DNA of 64,000 nucleotides from Mucilaginibacter galii. GTDB lineage: Bacteria; Bacteroidota; Bacteroidia; Sphingobacteriales; Sphingobacteriaceae. The notes under the pieces are model-generated. The model was not told the origin of the DNA. It ran no database searches and saw nothing but the letters and a program-made list of their open reading frames with translations. Where the stretch lies: NCBI RefSeq assembly GCF_014635825.1, contig NZ_BMDO01000004.1, positions 186,001 through 250,000 on the forward strand, in the 5' to 3' direction. Position numbers and translations under genes: made by a program. Numbering within the stretch: the stretch's first letter is position 1; every line of letters starts with the position of its first letter. Below, in pieces: positions 25,747-34,785 of the stretch.

Positions 25747-26694
25747 ATGATGGATTTAAAGGGTGTAAACCAACTTCTGGAACGTTACCGCAATGGTCAA
25801 TGTACTGTTGAGGAAAAAAAGGCTATAGAAGAATGGTTTGACGCCCACGCTGCAAAAGGCGATTGGGAGTGGAGTGAACCACAACAAGCCGCAGCGAGTA
25901 AACGCATTAAGAATAACATTGACCAGCAACTGTTTGCAAGCAGGCCAATGTGGCACTTATTACGTATTGCGGCAATATTGTTTTTAGTTGCGGGCAGCGC
26001 CTTGCTGTTCAGAGATAAGATTCGGAATTTCACCGATCCTGTGGTGATGCTGGAGAAAAAGGTTGGCGATGGAGAGCAATTCAAACTTTCCCTTCCCGAT
26101 GGTTCTGTAGTTTTGCTAAATGCCGGTAGTAAATTTAGTTACCCCAACCGCTTTACCCAAGGTAAACGCCAGGTATACTTGTTAGAAGGCGAAGCTTATT
26201 TTGAGGTAAGCCACGATGCTGCTCATCCGTTTATTGTGACTTCTAAAAATATTAATACAAGGGTGTTAGGCACTGCGTTCAATGTAAAGGCTTATCATTA
26301 TCTCAGTAACCTTCAGGTGTCGGTAACCCGGGGTAAAGTTCGCGTTTCAGATACTACCGGAATAAATTCTGCTATTTTAATGCCTGGCGAGCAATTAACT
26401 ATTGACGGCCGGAGCGGCAGCATGAGCAAGCGGTTAATAGACATGCCGGCAATCACCGCATGGCAACGTGGCGGGTTCTCGTTTAATAACGATCGGTTGA
26501 TTGACGTATGCGCTGCACTTTCAAAAAAATTCAAGCTTAATTTTCAATTTCGCGAAAAGGAAATTGAAGATTACCGCATCACAGCAGGGTTTGTGGCTAA
26601 AGACAACATTAACGACATCGTGAGCATACTGGCAAGCGCAAATAATCTGTTGTTTGATAGAAAGGGGCAAACGGTAACTTTTCGTAAGCAATAA
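25747..26694 (+). CDS. FecR-family anti-sigma factor (locus B)
   Basis: A 315-residue single-span inner-membrane regulator: a cytoplasmic anti-sigma N-terminus (about 1-65, LLERYRNGQCTVEEKKAIEEW), one transmembrane helix (about 69-88), then the periplasmic FecR domain (QFKLSLPDGSVVLLNAGSKF, VYLLEGEAYFEVSHD, VLGTAFNVKAY) and a C-terminal DUF4974 domain (about 240-315). By analogy with Fec signalling it should hold the ECF factor inactive until its periplasmic part meets the STN domain of the following SusC. ATG codons occur at 25747 and 25750; either gives a normal protein. Confidence 0.93.
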   Translation: MMDLKGVNQLLERYRNGQCTVEEKKAIEEWFDAHAAKGDWEWSEPQQAAASKRIKNNIDQQLFASRPMWHLLRIAAILFLVAGSALLFRDKIRNFTDPVVMLEKKVGDGEQFKLSLPDGSVVLLNAGSKFSYPNRFTQGKRQVYLLEGEAYFEVSHDAAHPFIVTSKNINTRVLGTAFNVKAYHYLSNLQVSVTRGKVRVSDTTGINSAILMPGEQLTIDGRSGSMSKRLIDMPAITAWQRGGFSFNNDRLIDVCAALSKKFKLNFQFREKEIEDYRITAGFVAKDNINDIVSILASANNLLFDRKGQTVTFRKQ

Positions 26695-26741
26695 GGTAAA
26701 TATTTCCCAAGTTTAGTTCTCTTTAAAATATTTCAATTTCT

Positions 26742-26773
26742 TCTACTACCAACGGTAGGTTTCATGGATATAG
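26742..26773 (+). promoter_or_regulatory. Candidate ECF-sigma promoter upstream of susC-like gene
   Basis: TCTACTACCAAC (26742-26753), 12 bases, then GGATATAG (26766-26773), repeating the arrangement upstream of the fecR-like gene. A start about seven bases downstream would give a leader of roughly 20 nt before ATG 26801. I found no further copy elsewhere in the window by eye. Confidence 0.5.
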
Positions 26774-26800
26774 CTGTGTAAAACGACAAGAAGACATTAA

Positions 26801-29800
26801 ATGAAACCTCTTTATCACATTCTATTGCTTTTGATCTGTAGTCAGTTATTCCTGGCTACAAATTCAAAAGCTCAATCGCCTGCCGCAGTGAAGATCACAC
26901 TGCAGTTAAAAAATCAAAATTTAAGAACTGTGCTTTCGGGCATACAAAAAACTTCGGGCATACAAGTTGTTTTTAATGAGCAACTAATAAAGGCCTACAA
27001 TAACGTTTCTGTTAATGCAGACAACCTTCCGGTATCACAAGCCTTGGAACAAGCACTGAAAGATACCCGCCTCAGATATATCTTTCAGGCCAATAAAATT
27101 GTTATTGTAAGCAAAACGATCAATAGTGGCAAAGAAGCTGCCATCAGCGGAAAGATCATAGATGGCACAGGGCAAGTACTCTCAGGTGCAAACATAACGG
27201 TGCTTGAAACAGGTAAAAACACATTCAGCAATGTAGATGGCATTTTCAGGCTATCTGTTCCGCAAGGAGTTTATAATCTTGAAATTAGCCATGTATCCTA
27301 CCAAACAAAACTCGTACAAAATATAAAATCCGGAAGCAGTGCGTTAACTATTGAACTCGCGGCACAAGTACAAACGTTAGACAATGTTGTGGTAACCGCA
27401 TTAGGCATCAAAAGAGCCGAAAAAAGTTTAGGCTATGCGGTCACCAAAATTGATGGCGACGAAATTTCTAAAACAGCGCCTAGCAATTGGGTAAATGCCT
27501 TATCTGGTAAAGTACCGGGCCTTAATATAACGCGTGCCGGGGCAGGTCCGGGAGGCACGGTACGGATAACCCTGCGCGGGCAAAATTCATTAGATCTTGA
27601 TAAAGGAGAACCCCTGATTGTTATTGATGGTGTTCCCGTGCTGAGCGGTATGGTAGGTAACAACGGTTTAAGTTATGGTGCCACCGGTAATACAGAACCA
27701 CCGGTTGATTACGGCAACGCCCTGAGCGACATTAACCCCGAAGATATTAAGGAAGTAACTGTTTTAAGAGGTCCATCTGCCGCTGCTCTGTATGGTTCAA
27801 GGGCTGGTGCTGGTGCTATCTTAATCACCACCAAAAGCAATACCAATCAAAAAGAAAAGCTGGGTGTGTCTTTTACCAGCAGTGTAACTTTCGATGAAGT
27901 GTTACACTACCCCGATTTTCAATACGAATATGGTGCAGGTAATGCCATCAACACCTATTTTTCTTATGGTGCCAGCCCTGATGGGCCAAGTACCAATTCT
28001 ACCCGTTCGTTTGGGCCGGCTTTTAATGGTCAGTTGTATTATCAGTTCGATCCGGCAACCAAAGCGAGGGGTGTTAACAGAACGCCTTGGGTGGCCGATA
28101 AAAATTATATAAAAGATGCTTTTGTAAGAGGTACCACTTATAATAACAGTCTTACACTTACAGGTGGCGATAGTAAAAATTCGGTCAGGCTTTCTTATAA
28201 CGATGTGCGTAATAATTACATTTTGCCCAATACTGGCTATATGTTCAATAGGTTGGCATTTTCAAGTAACAGCAAGTTGAACAAGTTGCAGCTATCAACA
28301 AGGGTAAATTATTACCACAAGCAAAGTGATAACCTGCCGCTATCGGGTTACAACACTAATTCATTTATGTATGGGCTAATGTACCGCTCGGCCAACATTC
28401 CTAACAACTGGTACAGAGATTATTGGGATATTAAAGATGTTGATCAAAATAACTTGCTCAACCCATCGGTTGATAATCCTTACTTCATCTTGTACGAAAA
28501 TCTGAATACCCTGGACCAAGACCGAATTTTTGGAAATATTACAGCAACCTATAGCTTTAACAAAAAGATGAGTTTAATGGTAAGGGGCGGTATAGATCAA
28601 AATTCATCATTTAGAACTACACGCAGGCCATATAGCAGCATACGCTTTGCTGTAGGCCGTTACCAAGAACAATCGGTTACTATGCAGGAACAGAACTACG
28701 ATTTCCTGTATAAGTACGACGATAAATTGTTTAAAGAGCTTGGTCTTTCGCTGTCGGCTGGTGGAAGTATATTTAAAAACAACATAAAAAACAATACTAT
28801 CACAGCCGAAAGGCTTAGTGCCCCCGGAATTTATACCTTGGGTAATGCTAAAGACCGTCCGCTGATAGTACTTGCGCCGGCAAGTAAAGAGGTACAAAGC
28901 CTTTATGGTTTGGCGCAGTTTAACTACAAAGACTATTTGTTTTTAGATGTAACCGGTCGAAATGACTGGTCGAGCACATTACCTAAAGCTAACAACTCAT
29001 ATTTTTACTATTCTACTTCGGGCAGTGTAATAGTCAGTGAACTGTTCAACCTGTCATCCATAAAGCCATTATCTTACCTCAAGATCAAAGGTTCTGTTTC
29101 TCAGGTTGGTAACGATACCGATCCTTACCGTACAGATTATTACTTTTCACCTTCTGAATTTGGTGGAAGCTACACCAACCCCACCACACTGCCGGGGGGT
29201 AATAACCTGAAGCCGGAAATTATAACTAACAGGGAGATAGGCGTTGACGTGAGGTTTTTTGGCAACAGGCTGGGTTTCGACTTAACTTATTATAATGCCA
29301 ACAGTTCCAACCAGATCTTAACTGTTCCTAGAGAACCAGCGATAGGTTTCACCGGCCGAACTTTTAATGCCGGAATAATTAACAACAGGGGGTTCGAACT
29401 CGCTGCTAATGCCAGCCTGCTAAGCAAAGGCAGTAAATTGCAATGGAGAACAACGTTAACCTACTCATCTAACAAAAGTCGTGTAAAAGAACTGGCGCCC
29501 AATGTTAGTGAAATTATTATGGCTACCGGGCCAAGAGGCTTCATTAAAGCTATAGTGGGTGGTGCCATTGGCGACATTTATGCATCGGGGTATGTCCGTT
29601 CTCCTGATGGGCAAATTGTACATGATTCAAGAGGGCTCCCTTTAATCGACACTGAAAATATGAAAGTATTAGGTTCAGCTGTTCCTGATTTTAAGGCTGG
29701 GATACAAAATCAGTTGAACTATGGCCGTTTCAGTCTTTCATTTTTGTTTGATGGTCAAAAAGGAGGCGATATCTATTCGTTCTCAAACTCGGTTTTGGCA

Positions 29801-30217
29801 GGAGCCGGTAAGTTGAAATCAACGTTGCCTGGAAGATACGAGGGTATCATTGGAGAAGGAGTAGTACAAAATGCCGATGGGAGTTACCGCCCTAACGACA
29901 TTGTGGCCACTCCCGGAGATTACTATAACCAGAAATACTTAAGAGATAATGCTGAAGCCAACATCTTCGACGCTTCTTTCATCAAACTGCGTGAAGTGTC
30001 AATAGAATATAGGTTCACAGCTAAACTGCTCAAAAACATAGGTGTTCAAAATGCCGCATTTAGCGTGTATGGCAGGGATTTGTTGTTATTCACCAAGTTT
30101 CCATTATATGACCCCGAAATAGCCACCTTAAACAGAAATCGTATAGAACCGGGTTTTGAAACAGGGCAATTCCCATCCACAAGAAGTTTTGGAGCTACTA
30201 TTAAAGCATCATTTTAA
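26801..30217 (+). CDS. SusC-family TonB-dependent transducer with STN domain (locus B)
   Basis: An 1138-residue outer-membrane receptor: signal peptide (SKAQ, about 25), an STN signalling domain (about 30-108, ITLQLKNQNLRTVLSGIQKT), CarboxypepD_reg-like domain (about 113-192), plug (VNALSGKVPGLNITRAGAGP; GEPLIVIDGVPVLSG; VLRGPSAAALYGSRAGAGAI), and barrel ending SFGATIKASF. The STN domain marks it as a transducer that signals to FecR and the ECF factor as well as importing substrate with the SusD partner encoded nine bases downstream. The cargo is unknown; the downstream phosphodiesterase-like enzymes suggest a phosphorylated substrate. Confidence 0.95.
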   Translation: MKPLYHILLLLICSQLFLATNSKAQSPAAVKITLQLKNQNLRTVLSGIQKTSGIQVVFNEQLIKAYNNVSVNADNLPVSQALEQALKDTRLRYIFQANKIVIVSKTINSGKEAAISGKIIDGTGQVLSGANITVLETGKNTFSNVDGIFRLSVPQGVYNLEISHVSYQTKLVQNIKSGSSALTIELAAQVQTLDNVVVTALGIKRAEKSLGYAVTKIDGDEISKTAPSNWVNALSGKVPGLNITRAGAGPGGTVRITLRGQNSLDLDKGEPLIVIDGVPVLSGMVGNNGLSYGATGNTEPPVDYGNALSDINPEDIKEVTVLRGPSAAALYGSRAGAGAILITTKSNTNQKEKLGVSFTSSVTFDEVLHYPDFQYEYGAGNAINTYFSYGASPDGPSTNSTRSFGPAFNGQLYYQFDPATKARGVNRTPWVADKNYIKDAFVRGTTYNNSLTLTGGDSKNSVRLSYNDVRNNYILPNTGYMFNRLAFSSNSKLNKLQLSTRVNYYHKQSDNLPLSGYNTNSFMYGLMYRSANIPNNWYRDYWDIKDVDQNNLLNPSVDNPYFILYENLNTLDQDRIFGNITATYSFNKKMSLMVRGGIDQNSSFRTTRRPYSSIRFAVGRYQEQSVTMQEQNYDFLYKYDDKLFKELGLSLSAGGSIFKNNIKNNTITAERLSAPGIYTLGNAKDRPLIVLAPASKEVQSLYGLAQFNYKDYLFLDVTGRNDWSSTLPKANNSYFYYSTSGSVIVSELFNLSSIKPLSYLKIKGSVSQVGNDTDPYRTDYYFSPSEFGGSYTNPTTLPGGNNLKPEIITNREIGVDVRFFGNRLGFDLTYYNANSSNQILTVPREPAIGFTGRTFNAGIINNRGFELAANASLLSKGSKLQWRTTLTYSSNKSRVKELAPNVSEIIMATGPRGFIKAIVGGAIGDIYASGYVRSPDGQIVHDSRGLPLIDTENMKVLGSAVPDFKAGIQNQLNYGRFSLSFLFDGQKGGDIYSFSNSVLAGAGKLKSTLPGRYEGIIGEGVVQNADGSYRPNDIVATPGDYYNQKYLRDNAEANIFDASFIKLREVSIEYRFTAKLLKNIGVQNAAFSVYGRDLLLFTKFPLYDPEIATLNRNRIEPGFETGQFPSTRSFGATIKASF

Positions 30218-30226
30218 CAATTTGAT

Positions 30227-31690
30227 ATGAAATTTTTATCTAAACACATCTTATTACTCACGTCTATTATCGCTGTGAGTTTGACCTCCTCTTGTACTAA
30301 AGATTTTGAAAAGCTGAATACTGATCCGGTTAAGGTTACCAACGTAGCTCCCGGCACTTTATTAGCACCGGCACAATTTGACGGCATGTGGATAATTACC
30401 AGGAGGGCTCACCGGCTTAACAATGAATTGATGCAGTATACGGTAGAAACTGGTGCGCTCAACGACTTTGCCCGTTATGAATTTAAAGAAAATGAATTTG
30501 ATGCCATTTGGTCGGGGCTTTATGTGAAGGCTAATGACATGAACGAGATGTATAAGATTGCGAAGCAGCGCAATGATGTAAATAATATGGGAGCTGCATT
30601 GGTAATGAAAACCTGGTTTGTTTCCAATCTTACCGATATGTTTGGGGATATACCTTATAGCGAGGCTTTAAGAGGCAGAGAAGATCTTGATTATCCAAAA
30701 TATGATACCCAGCAGTCTATTTATACCTCCTTACTGGCTGATCTGAAAACGGCGAATGATCTTTTTAACGAAACTAAACCGTTTGAAAGTACAGACCTGA
30801 TTTATGCGGGTGATGCTGCGAAATGGAAAAAGTTTGCCAACTCAATGCGCCTGCGTTTATTGGTACGTGTATCTAACAGAAGTGAAATGAATGCACCGGC
30901 CCAAATTGCCGAAATGTTTACTAACCCCACTAAATACCCGCTTATAGGCAGTAATGATGATGAGGCTATGATGAAATATACTGGTGTAAAGCCGTTCATC
31001 AACCTGTTTTTTGAAATGGCTGCAGCCGAGTTTAGCGGAAGCAGGCGAATGGGGAAACCATTGATGGATATAATGAATACTACGGTTGATGGCCGCAGGT
31101 TCAGGTATGCTACTAAAAATACGCCGGGAGCTTACGTAGGCATTCCCAGCGGCTATAATGAACAGGAAACCATTGCATTTGCCGACAACGGTGGACTAAA
31201 GACCTCTACCTTGGCAACCACATTGAAGGAAGACGATTATCCGTTTCCCATCCTTACCTGGTCTGAAGTTAATTTTTTACTGGCCGAAGCCGCATTGAAG
31301 GGTTGGATAACGGCTGATGCCCAGTCTTATTACAATAAAGGCGTTGAAGCGTCGTGGAAGCAGTGGAAATGTACTTGGGATGGTACCGCCGGTACCACCT
31401 ATTTGGCCAGGTCTACCGTTAGGTTTACCGGCACTACAGCCACAATGGAACGGCTAATGAGTCAAAAATATATTGCAATGTTCTTTTCGGGCTTTGAGTC
31501 ATGGTACGATTACAGGCGCACCGGATACCCTGTATTACCTATAGGACCGGCAACAGGCAACAACGGTATACTGCCCAAGCGGTTCGAATATCCGTTAATT
31601 ACAAAAGCCACCAATAACGCAAGTTACACTGCTGCTGCAGCACGAATAGGTGGCGATAATTTATCAACCAAAGTATGGTGGCAAAACTAA
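30227..31690 (+). CDS. SusD/RagB-family surface lipoprotein (locus B)
   Basis: A 487-residue lipoprotein with lipobox LTSSC (Cys23) followed by TKDFEKLNTDP, a common SusD-like_2 (PF12771) opening. TPR-like helices are visible in WKKFANSMRLRLLVRVSN and in VNFLLAEAALKGW, and the C-terminal block YIAMFFSGFESWYDYRRTGYP is typical of the family. SusD proteins form the hinged lid of the SusC channel and bind the glycan or other ligand. It is directly coupled to the preceding SusC gene and is followed 10 bp later by the first EEP gene. Confidence 0.93.
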   Translation: MKFLSKHILLLTSIIAVSLTSSCTKDFEKLNTDPVKVTNVAPGTLLAPAQFDGMWIITRRAHRLNNELMQYTVETGALNDFARYEFKENEFDAIWSGLYVKANDMNEMYKIAKQRNDVNNMGAALVMKTWFVSNLTDMFGDIPYSEALRGREDLDYPKYDTQQSIYTSLLADLKTANDLFNETKPFESTDLIYAGDAAKWKKFANSMRLRLLVRVSNRSEMNAPAQIAEMFTNPTKYPLIGSNDDEAMMKYTGVKPFINLFFEMAAAEFSGSRRMGKPLMDIMNTTVDGRRFRYATKNTPGAYVGIPSGYNEQETIAFADNGGLKTSTLATTLKEDDYPFPILTWSEVNFLLAEAALKGWITADAQSYYNKGVEASWKQWKCTWDGTAGTTYLARSTVRFTGTTATMERLMSQKYIAMFFSGFESWYDYRRTGYPVLPIGPATGNNGILPKRFEYPLITKATNNASYTAAAARIGGDNLSTKVWWQN

Positions 31691-31700
31691 AAAACAATAT

Positions 31701-32636
31701 ATGAAAACGAAATTATCTTTATTGAAACGCGCTGCAGCACTTATGCTGGTGCTAAGCTGCATTTTTATTTCATGCCGCAAAGAAGCGGCTAAACTAACCA
31801 CCGATGTTCCTGTAAGCGGGGTAAAGAAAGCCCGAAGTATTAACATTGACAGTACGAAGTTTAAAGTGCTTTCTTACAATATTTATGAAGGTTTTAGGGG
31901 TGATACTGCACGTATAGCACAGTTTAAACAGTGGGTAGACACCCTTAAACCCAGCGTGATTGCTTTTCAGGAAATGAAGGGATTTGGACCAACCGGTTTG
32001 AAAGCTTTAGCAACCAGCATTGGTTTCAACTATTCGCTTATACACCATGTAAACGGATTGCCTGTAGCTTTGATCTCCAAATTTCCAATCACCGATATCA
32101 AATCAAAACCATCCACATTACACCTTATTGAGGCAAGCGTGCTCGATTATCATTTCTTTGTTATACACCTTAACCCCGATACTTACGAAAAACGTAAAGA
32201 AGAAATAGGTATTATTCTTGACCGGGCCAGGCTTATTCCCAGTACCGAAAAAGTGTTAATGATGGGTGACTTCAACAACATGTCGCCGCAAGATTCTTCA
32301 TTTTACGATAACAACATCAGCAAGATGAATTTGGTGAGAGCTTCGGAGATCAACAACCCGGGCACGAAGATCTTAAACAATGGGAAGATAGATTATAGTA
32401 CCATTCAAAGTGTAATTAATGAGGGCTACAAAGACACTTGGAAACTATTTCGCGCCAATAAGTATGACAAAAGTGCACCAACTAAACTTCGTAATCACAA
32501 CAACTTTACAAGGATAGACTATATATGGATGAACAACACCTTAGTGAATAGTTATGTTGATTCATACTTGGTGAAAGACACCTTTACCGATTATGCTTCT
32601 GACCATTATCCAATGGTGCTGATCTTAAACAGATAA
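31701..32636 (+). CDS. EEP-family phosphodiesterase/phosphatase lipoprotein (locus B, copy 1)
   Basis: A 311-residue endonuclease/exonuclease/phosphatase (DNase I-like) fold enzyme. All core residues are seen: LSYN (Asn60), AFQE (Glu91), VIHLNP (His156), MGDFNN (Asp190, Asn192) and the terminal SDHYP (Asp301, His302). A lipobox FISC (Cys25) predicts an outer-membrane lipoprotein. Family members are Mg-dependent and cleave phosphoester bonds in nucleic acids, inositol phosphates or sphingomyelin. The frame extends back to 31650 inside the SusD gene, but ATG 31701 starts the lipoprotein leader. It is a tandem paralogue of the next gene. Confidence 0.9.
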   Translation: MKTKLSLLKRAAALMLVLSCIFISCRKEAAKLTTDVPVSGVKKARSINIDSTKFKVLSYNIYEGFRGDTARIAQFKQWVDTLKPSVIAFQEMKGFGPTGLKALATSIGFNYSLIHHVNGLPVALISKFPITDIKSKPSTLHLIEASVLDYHFFVIHLNPDTYEKRKEEIGIILDRARLIPSTEKVLMMGDFNNMSPQDSSFYDNNISKMNLVRASEINNPGTKILNNGKIDYSTIQSVINEGYKDTWKLFRANKYDKSAPTKLRNHNNFTRIDYIWMNNTLVNSYVDSYLVKDTFTDYASDHYPMVLILNR

Positions 32637-32637
32637 A

Positions 32638-33564
32638 ATGGTTAATATAAAACCGCATCTGTTTATTGTTGCATTTATGTGCCTTGGGTTTTTCGCAGCA
32701 AATGCACAAACGGTAGAAAATCTTGCTGCCTACGAAAAAACCAAGGCACTGTTTTCGAAGAAACAAGACCCAAGGCTCTTTAAGGTGCTTTCGTACAATG
32801 TGCTGGAGGGTTTTAGGAGAGACAGCGCACTAATCAGATCTTTTCAGGAATGGGTGAGCAAAAGAAGCCCGGACGTAATTGCTTTCCAGGAGTTCAATGG
32901 CATATCAAAGGCTCAAATGGTAGAAATGGCCAAAGCTATGGGCTATCCTTATACTGTGCTGCAGAAAAGAGCCGGTTTTCCGTTGGCGCTTATGTCCAAA
33001 TATCCCATTACGGATGTTGTGAAAGTTACAGAAGACATGCAGCATGGGATGCTGTATGTAAAAACAGCTGGCTACCACATCATGGTTACGCATCTTGATC
33101 CTAAAACTTATGAAAAGCGGATTATAGAAGTTGATACTTTGCTAAAGTATATAAACCGTGTACCCAAAGATGAACCACTTATCCTGATGGGCGATTTTAA
33201 TAACATGTCGCCCTTAGATAAGTCTGATTATAACAACGACACGAAAATGAAACTGGTGCTTAACAGTGAGAAGAACAATGCTGATGTTAAAATAACCAGG
33301 AACGGCGAGATTGACTACACCGCGATACAAAAATTATTAGATGCCGGACTCATAGATACCTGGCGCAAATTCAATTCAACGTACGATAAAAGCGCGCCAA
33401 CCAAACTGAGAAAACACCAAAATTATACCCGTATCGATTACATCAACGTAAGCCAGGCGCTCATTCCATATTTGGTTGATGCTACCCTGGTAAAGGACAA
33501 TCTTACCGATACACTTTCGGATCATTACCCCATGCTGTTAATTTTAAAAAGAAAAGCGCTTTAG
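32638..33564 (+). CDS. EEP-family phosphodiesterase/phosphatase, secreted (locus B, copy 2)
   Basis: A 308-residue DNase I-fold hydrolase, paralogous to the preceding product along its whole length (shared FKVLSYN, EGFR, AFQE, TYEKR, MGDFNNMSP, DKSAPTKLR, DHYPM). The catalytic set is complete: Asn54, Glu85, His152, Asp186/Asn188 and the C-terminal Asp-His. Unlike copy 1 it has an ordinary signal peptide (ANAQ, about 24) and no lipobox Cys, so it should be periplasmic or secreted. It starts one base after the stop of copy 1 and its stop touches the next ATG. Confidence 0.9.
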   Translation: MVNIKPHLFIVAFMCLGFFAANAQTVENLAAYEKTKALFSKKQDPRLFKVLSYNVLEGFRRDSALIRSFQEWVSKRSPDVIAFQEFNGISKAQMVEMAKAMGYPYTVLQKRAGFPLALMSKYPITDVVKVTEDMQHGMLYVKTAGYHIMVTHLDPKTYEKRIIEVDTLLKYINRVPKDEPLILMGDFNNMSPLDKSDYNNDTKMKLVLNSEKNNADVKITRNGEIDYTAIQKLLDAGLIDTWRKFNSTYDKSAPTKLRKHQNYTRIDYINVSQALIPYLVDATLVKDNLTDTLSDHYPMLLILKRKAL

Positions 33565-34647
33565 ATGATGAGATATTTATTGATTGTACTGTGCTGTGCC
33601 CTTTATTTTGAAGCACGCGCACAAAAAGTGGAAAACCTGAACTTTACCAGTGCCAGCTCATTTACCTTAGTTGGTAAGAGTGAGGAAACTCCTAACAGGT
33701 ACGACCGTATTGACACTAATAAATACAAAGGTTTACCGCCGCGAGTAGCACAGTTGCTTACCAATGCTGCCGGGTTGGCAATTTCTTTCAAAACAAATAG
33801 TTCCGTAATAGCGGCAAAGTGGTGTGTGTCAAAAAGCAGGGCTTTGCCCAACATGATGCCCACAGCACAAAAGGGGGTAGATCTTTACATAAAAAATGGA
33901 GATCAATGGCAGTTTGCTGGAATTGGGCGGGTGAGTGGTGTGTGCAATGATGAGATACTCATTAGCCACATGGACAAAGGAGAAAAGGAGTGCCTTCTTT
34001 ACTTGCCGTTATACGATGTGGTTGATAAGGTGGAAATTGGTATCGAAAAGCAGGCATCCATCAGCAGCAACGAAGATCCGTTTAAAAAACGGGTTCTGAT
34101 ATATGGTTCGAGTATTGTGCAGGGAACAGGAGCCAGCCGGCCGGGCATGGCTTACCCGGCAAGATTATCAAGGGCAAGCGGAATTAATTTTATAAACTTA
34201 GGTTTAAGCGGCAGCGCCAAAATGGAACCTGAGGTAGCCAACATGGTGGCCGCCATTGATGCTGACGCCTACATATTGGATTGCGTACCTAATACCAACC
34301 CCAAATTAGTAACCGAGCGTACAGCCAATCTAATCAACACCATAAGGAATAAGCATAGCAGTGCACCAATAATTGTATTACAAAGTTTGGTGCGTGAAAC
34401 CGGATATTGGGATAAACAGCTTGGAGCGCAGGTTAAACAGCAAAACTTAAATGTGCAAACCGAAGTGCTCTATTTACTGCAAAAGGGGATGAAAAATCTA
34501 TATTTTATCACTTCCGAAAATATGATTGGTAACGATCATGAGGGCACTATAGATGGCACACACCCTAACGATTTAGGCTACGACCGTATGCTTAAACATA
34601 TACAGCCTCAAATAATAGATATCCTTAACAAGCACGGCATCAAATAA
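33565..34647 (+). CDS. SGNH/GDSL hydrolase with N-terminal jelly-roll domain (locus B)
   Basis: A 360-residue secreted esterase: signal peptide (FEARAQ, 20), an N-terminal beta domain typical of bacterial SGNH hydrolases (about 25-165), and the SGNH fold with IYGSSIVQGTGAS (catalytic Ser183), GLSG, and DGTHPNDLGYDR (Asp330, His333). It likely removes acyl groups from a glycoconjugate or lipid. The gene begins at the base after the second EEP stop, so translational coupling is expected. Its presence beside two EEP enzymes suggests a substrate with both ester and phosphoester bonds. Confidence 0.9.
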   Translation: MMRYLLIVLCCALYFEARAQKVENLNFTSASSFTLVGKSEETPNRYDRIDTNKYKGLPPRVAQLLTNAAGLAISFKTNSSVIAAKWCVSKSRALPNMMPTAQKGVDLYIKNGDQWQFAGIGRVSGVCNDEILISHMDKGEKECLLYLPLYDVVDKVEIGIEKQASISSNEDPFKKRVLIYGSSIVQGTGASRPGMAYPARLSRASGINFINLGLSGSAKMEPEVANMVAAIDADAYILDCVPNTNPKLVTERTANLINTIRNKHSSAPIIVLQSLVRETGYWDKQLGAQVKQQNLNVQTEVLYLLQKGMKNLYFITSENMIGNDHEGTIDGTHPNDLGYDRMLKHIQPQIIDILNKHGIK

Positions 34648-34785
34648 GTTGTAGCGCCTACTTTAAGCAGCACTTACAGGTATTGCTTTTTATAAATACG
34701 AGCTGTAAAACTTCTTGTTAAGAGAACTTCGTAATTTTATCTTAACCTCTTGTTCATAAACAAAACTCTAATTTGCAAAAGAAAT

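Noticed and set aside
31650..31700. Upstream extension of the first EEP gene overlapping the SusD gene
   Set aside because: The extension precedes a perfect lipoprotein leader at 31701 and would bury it, so the internal ATG is the true start.
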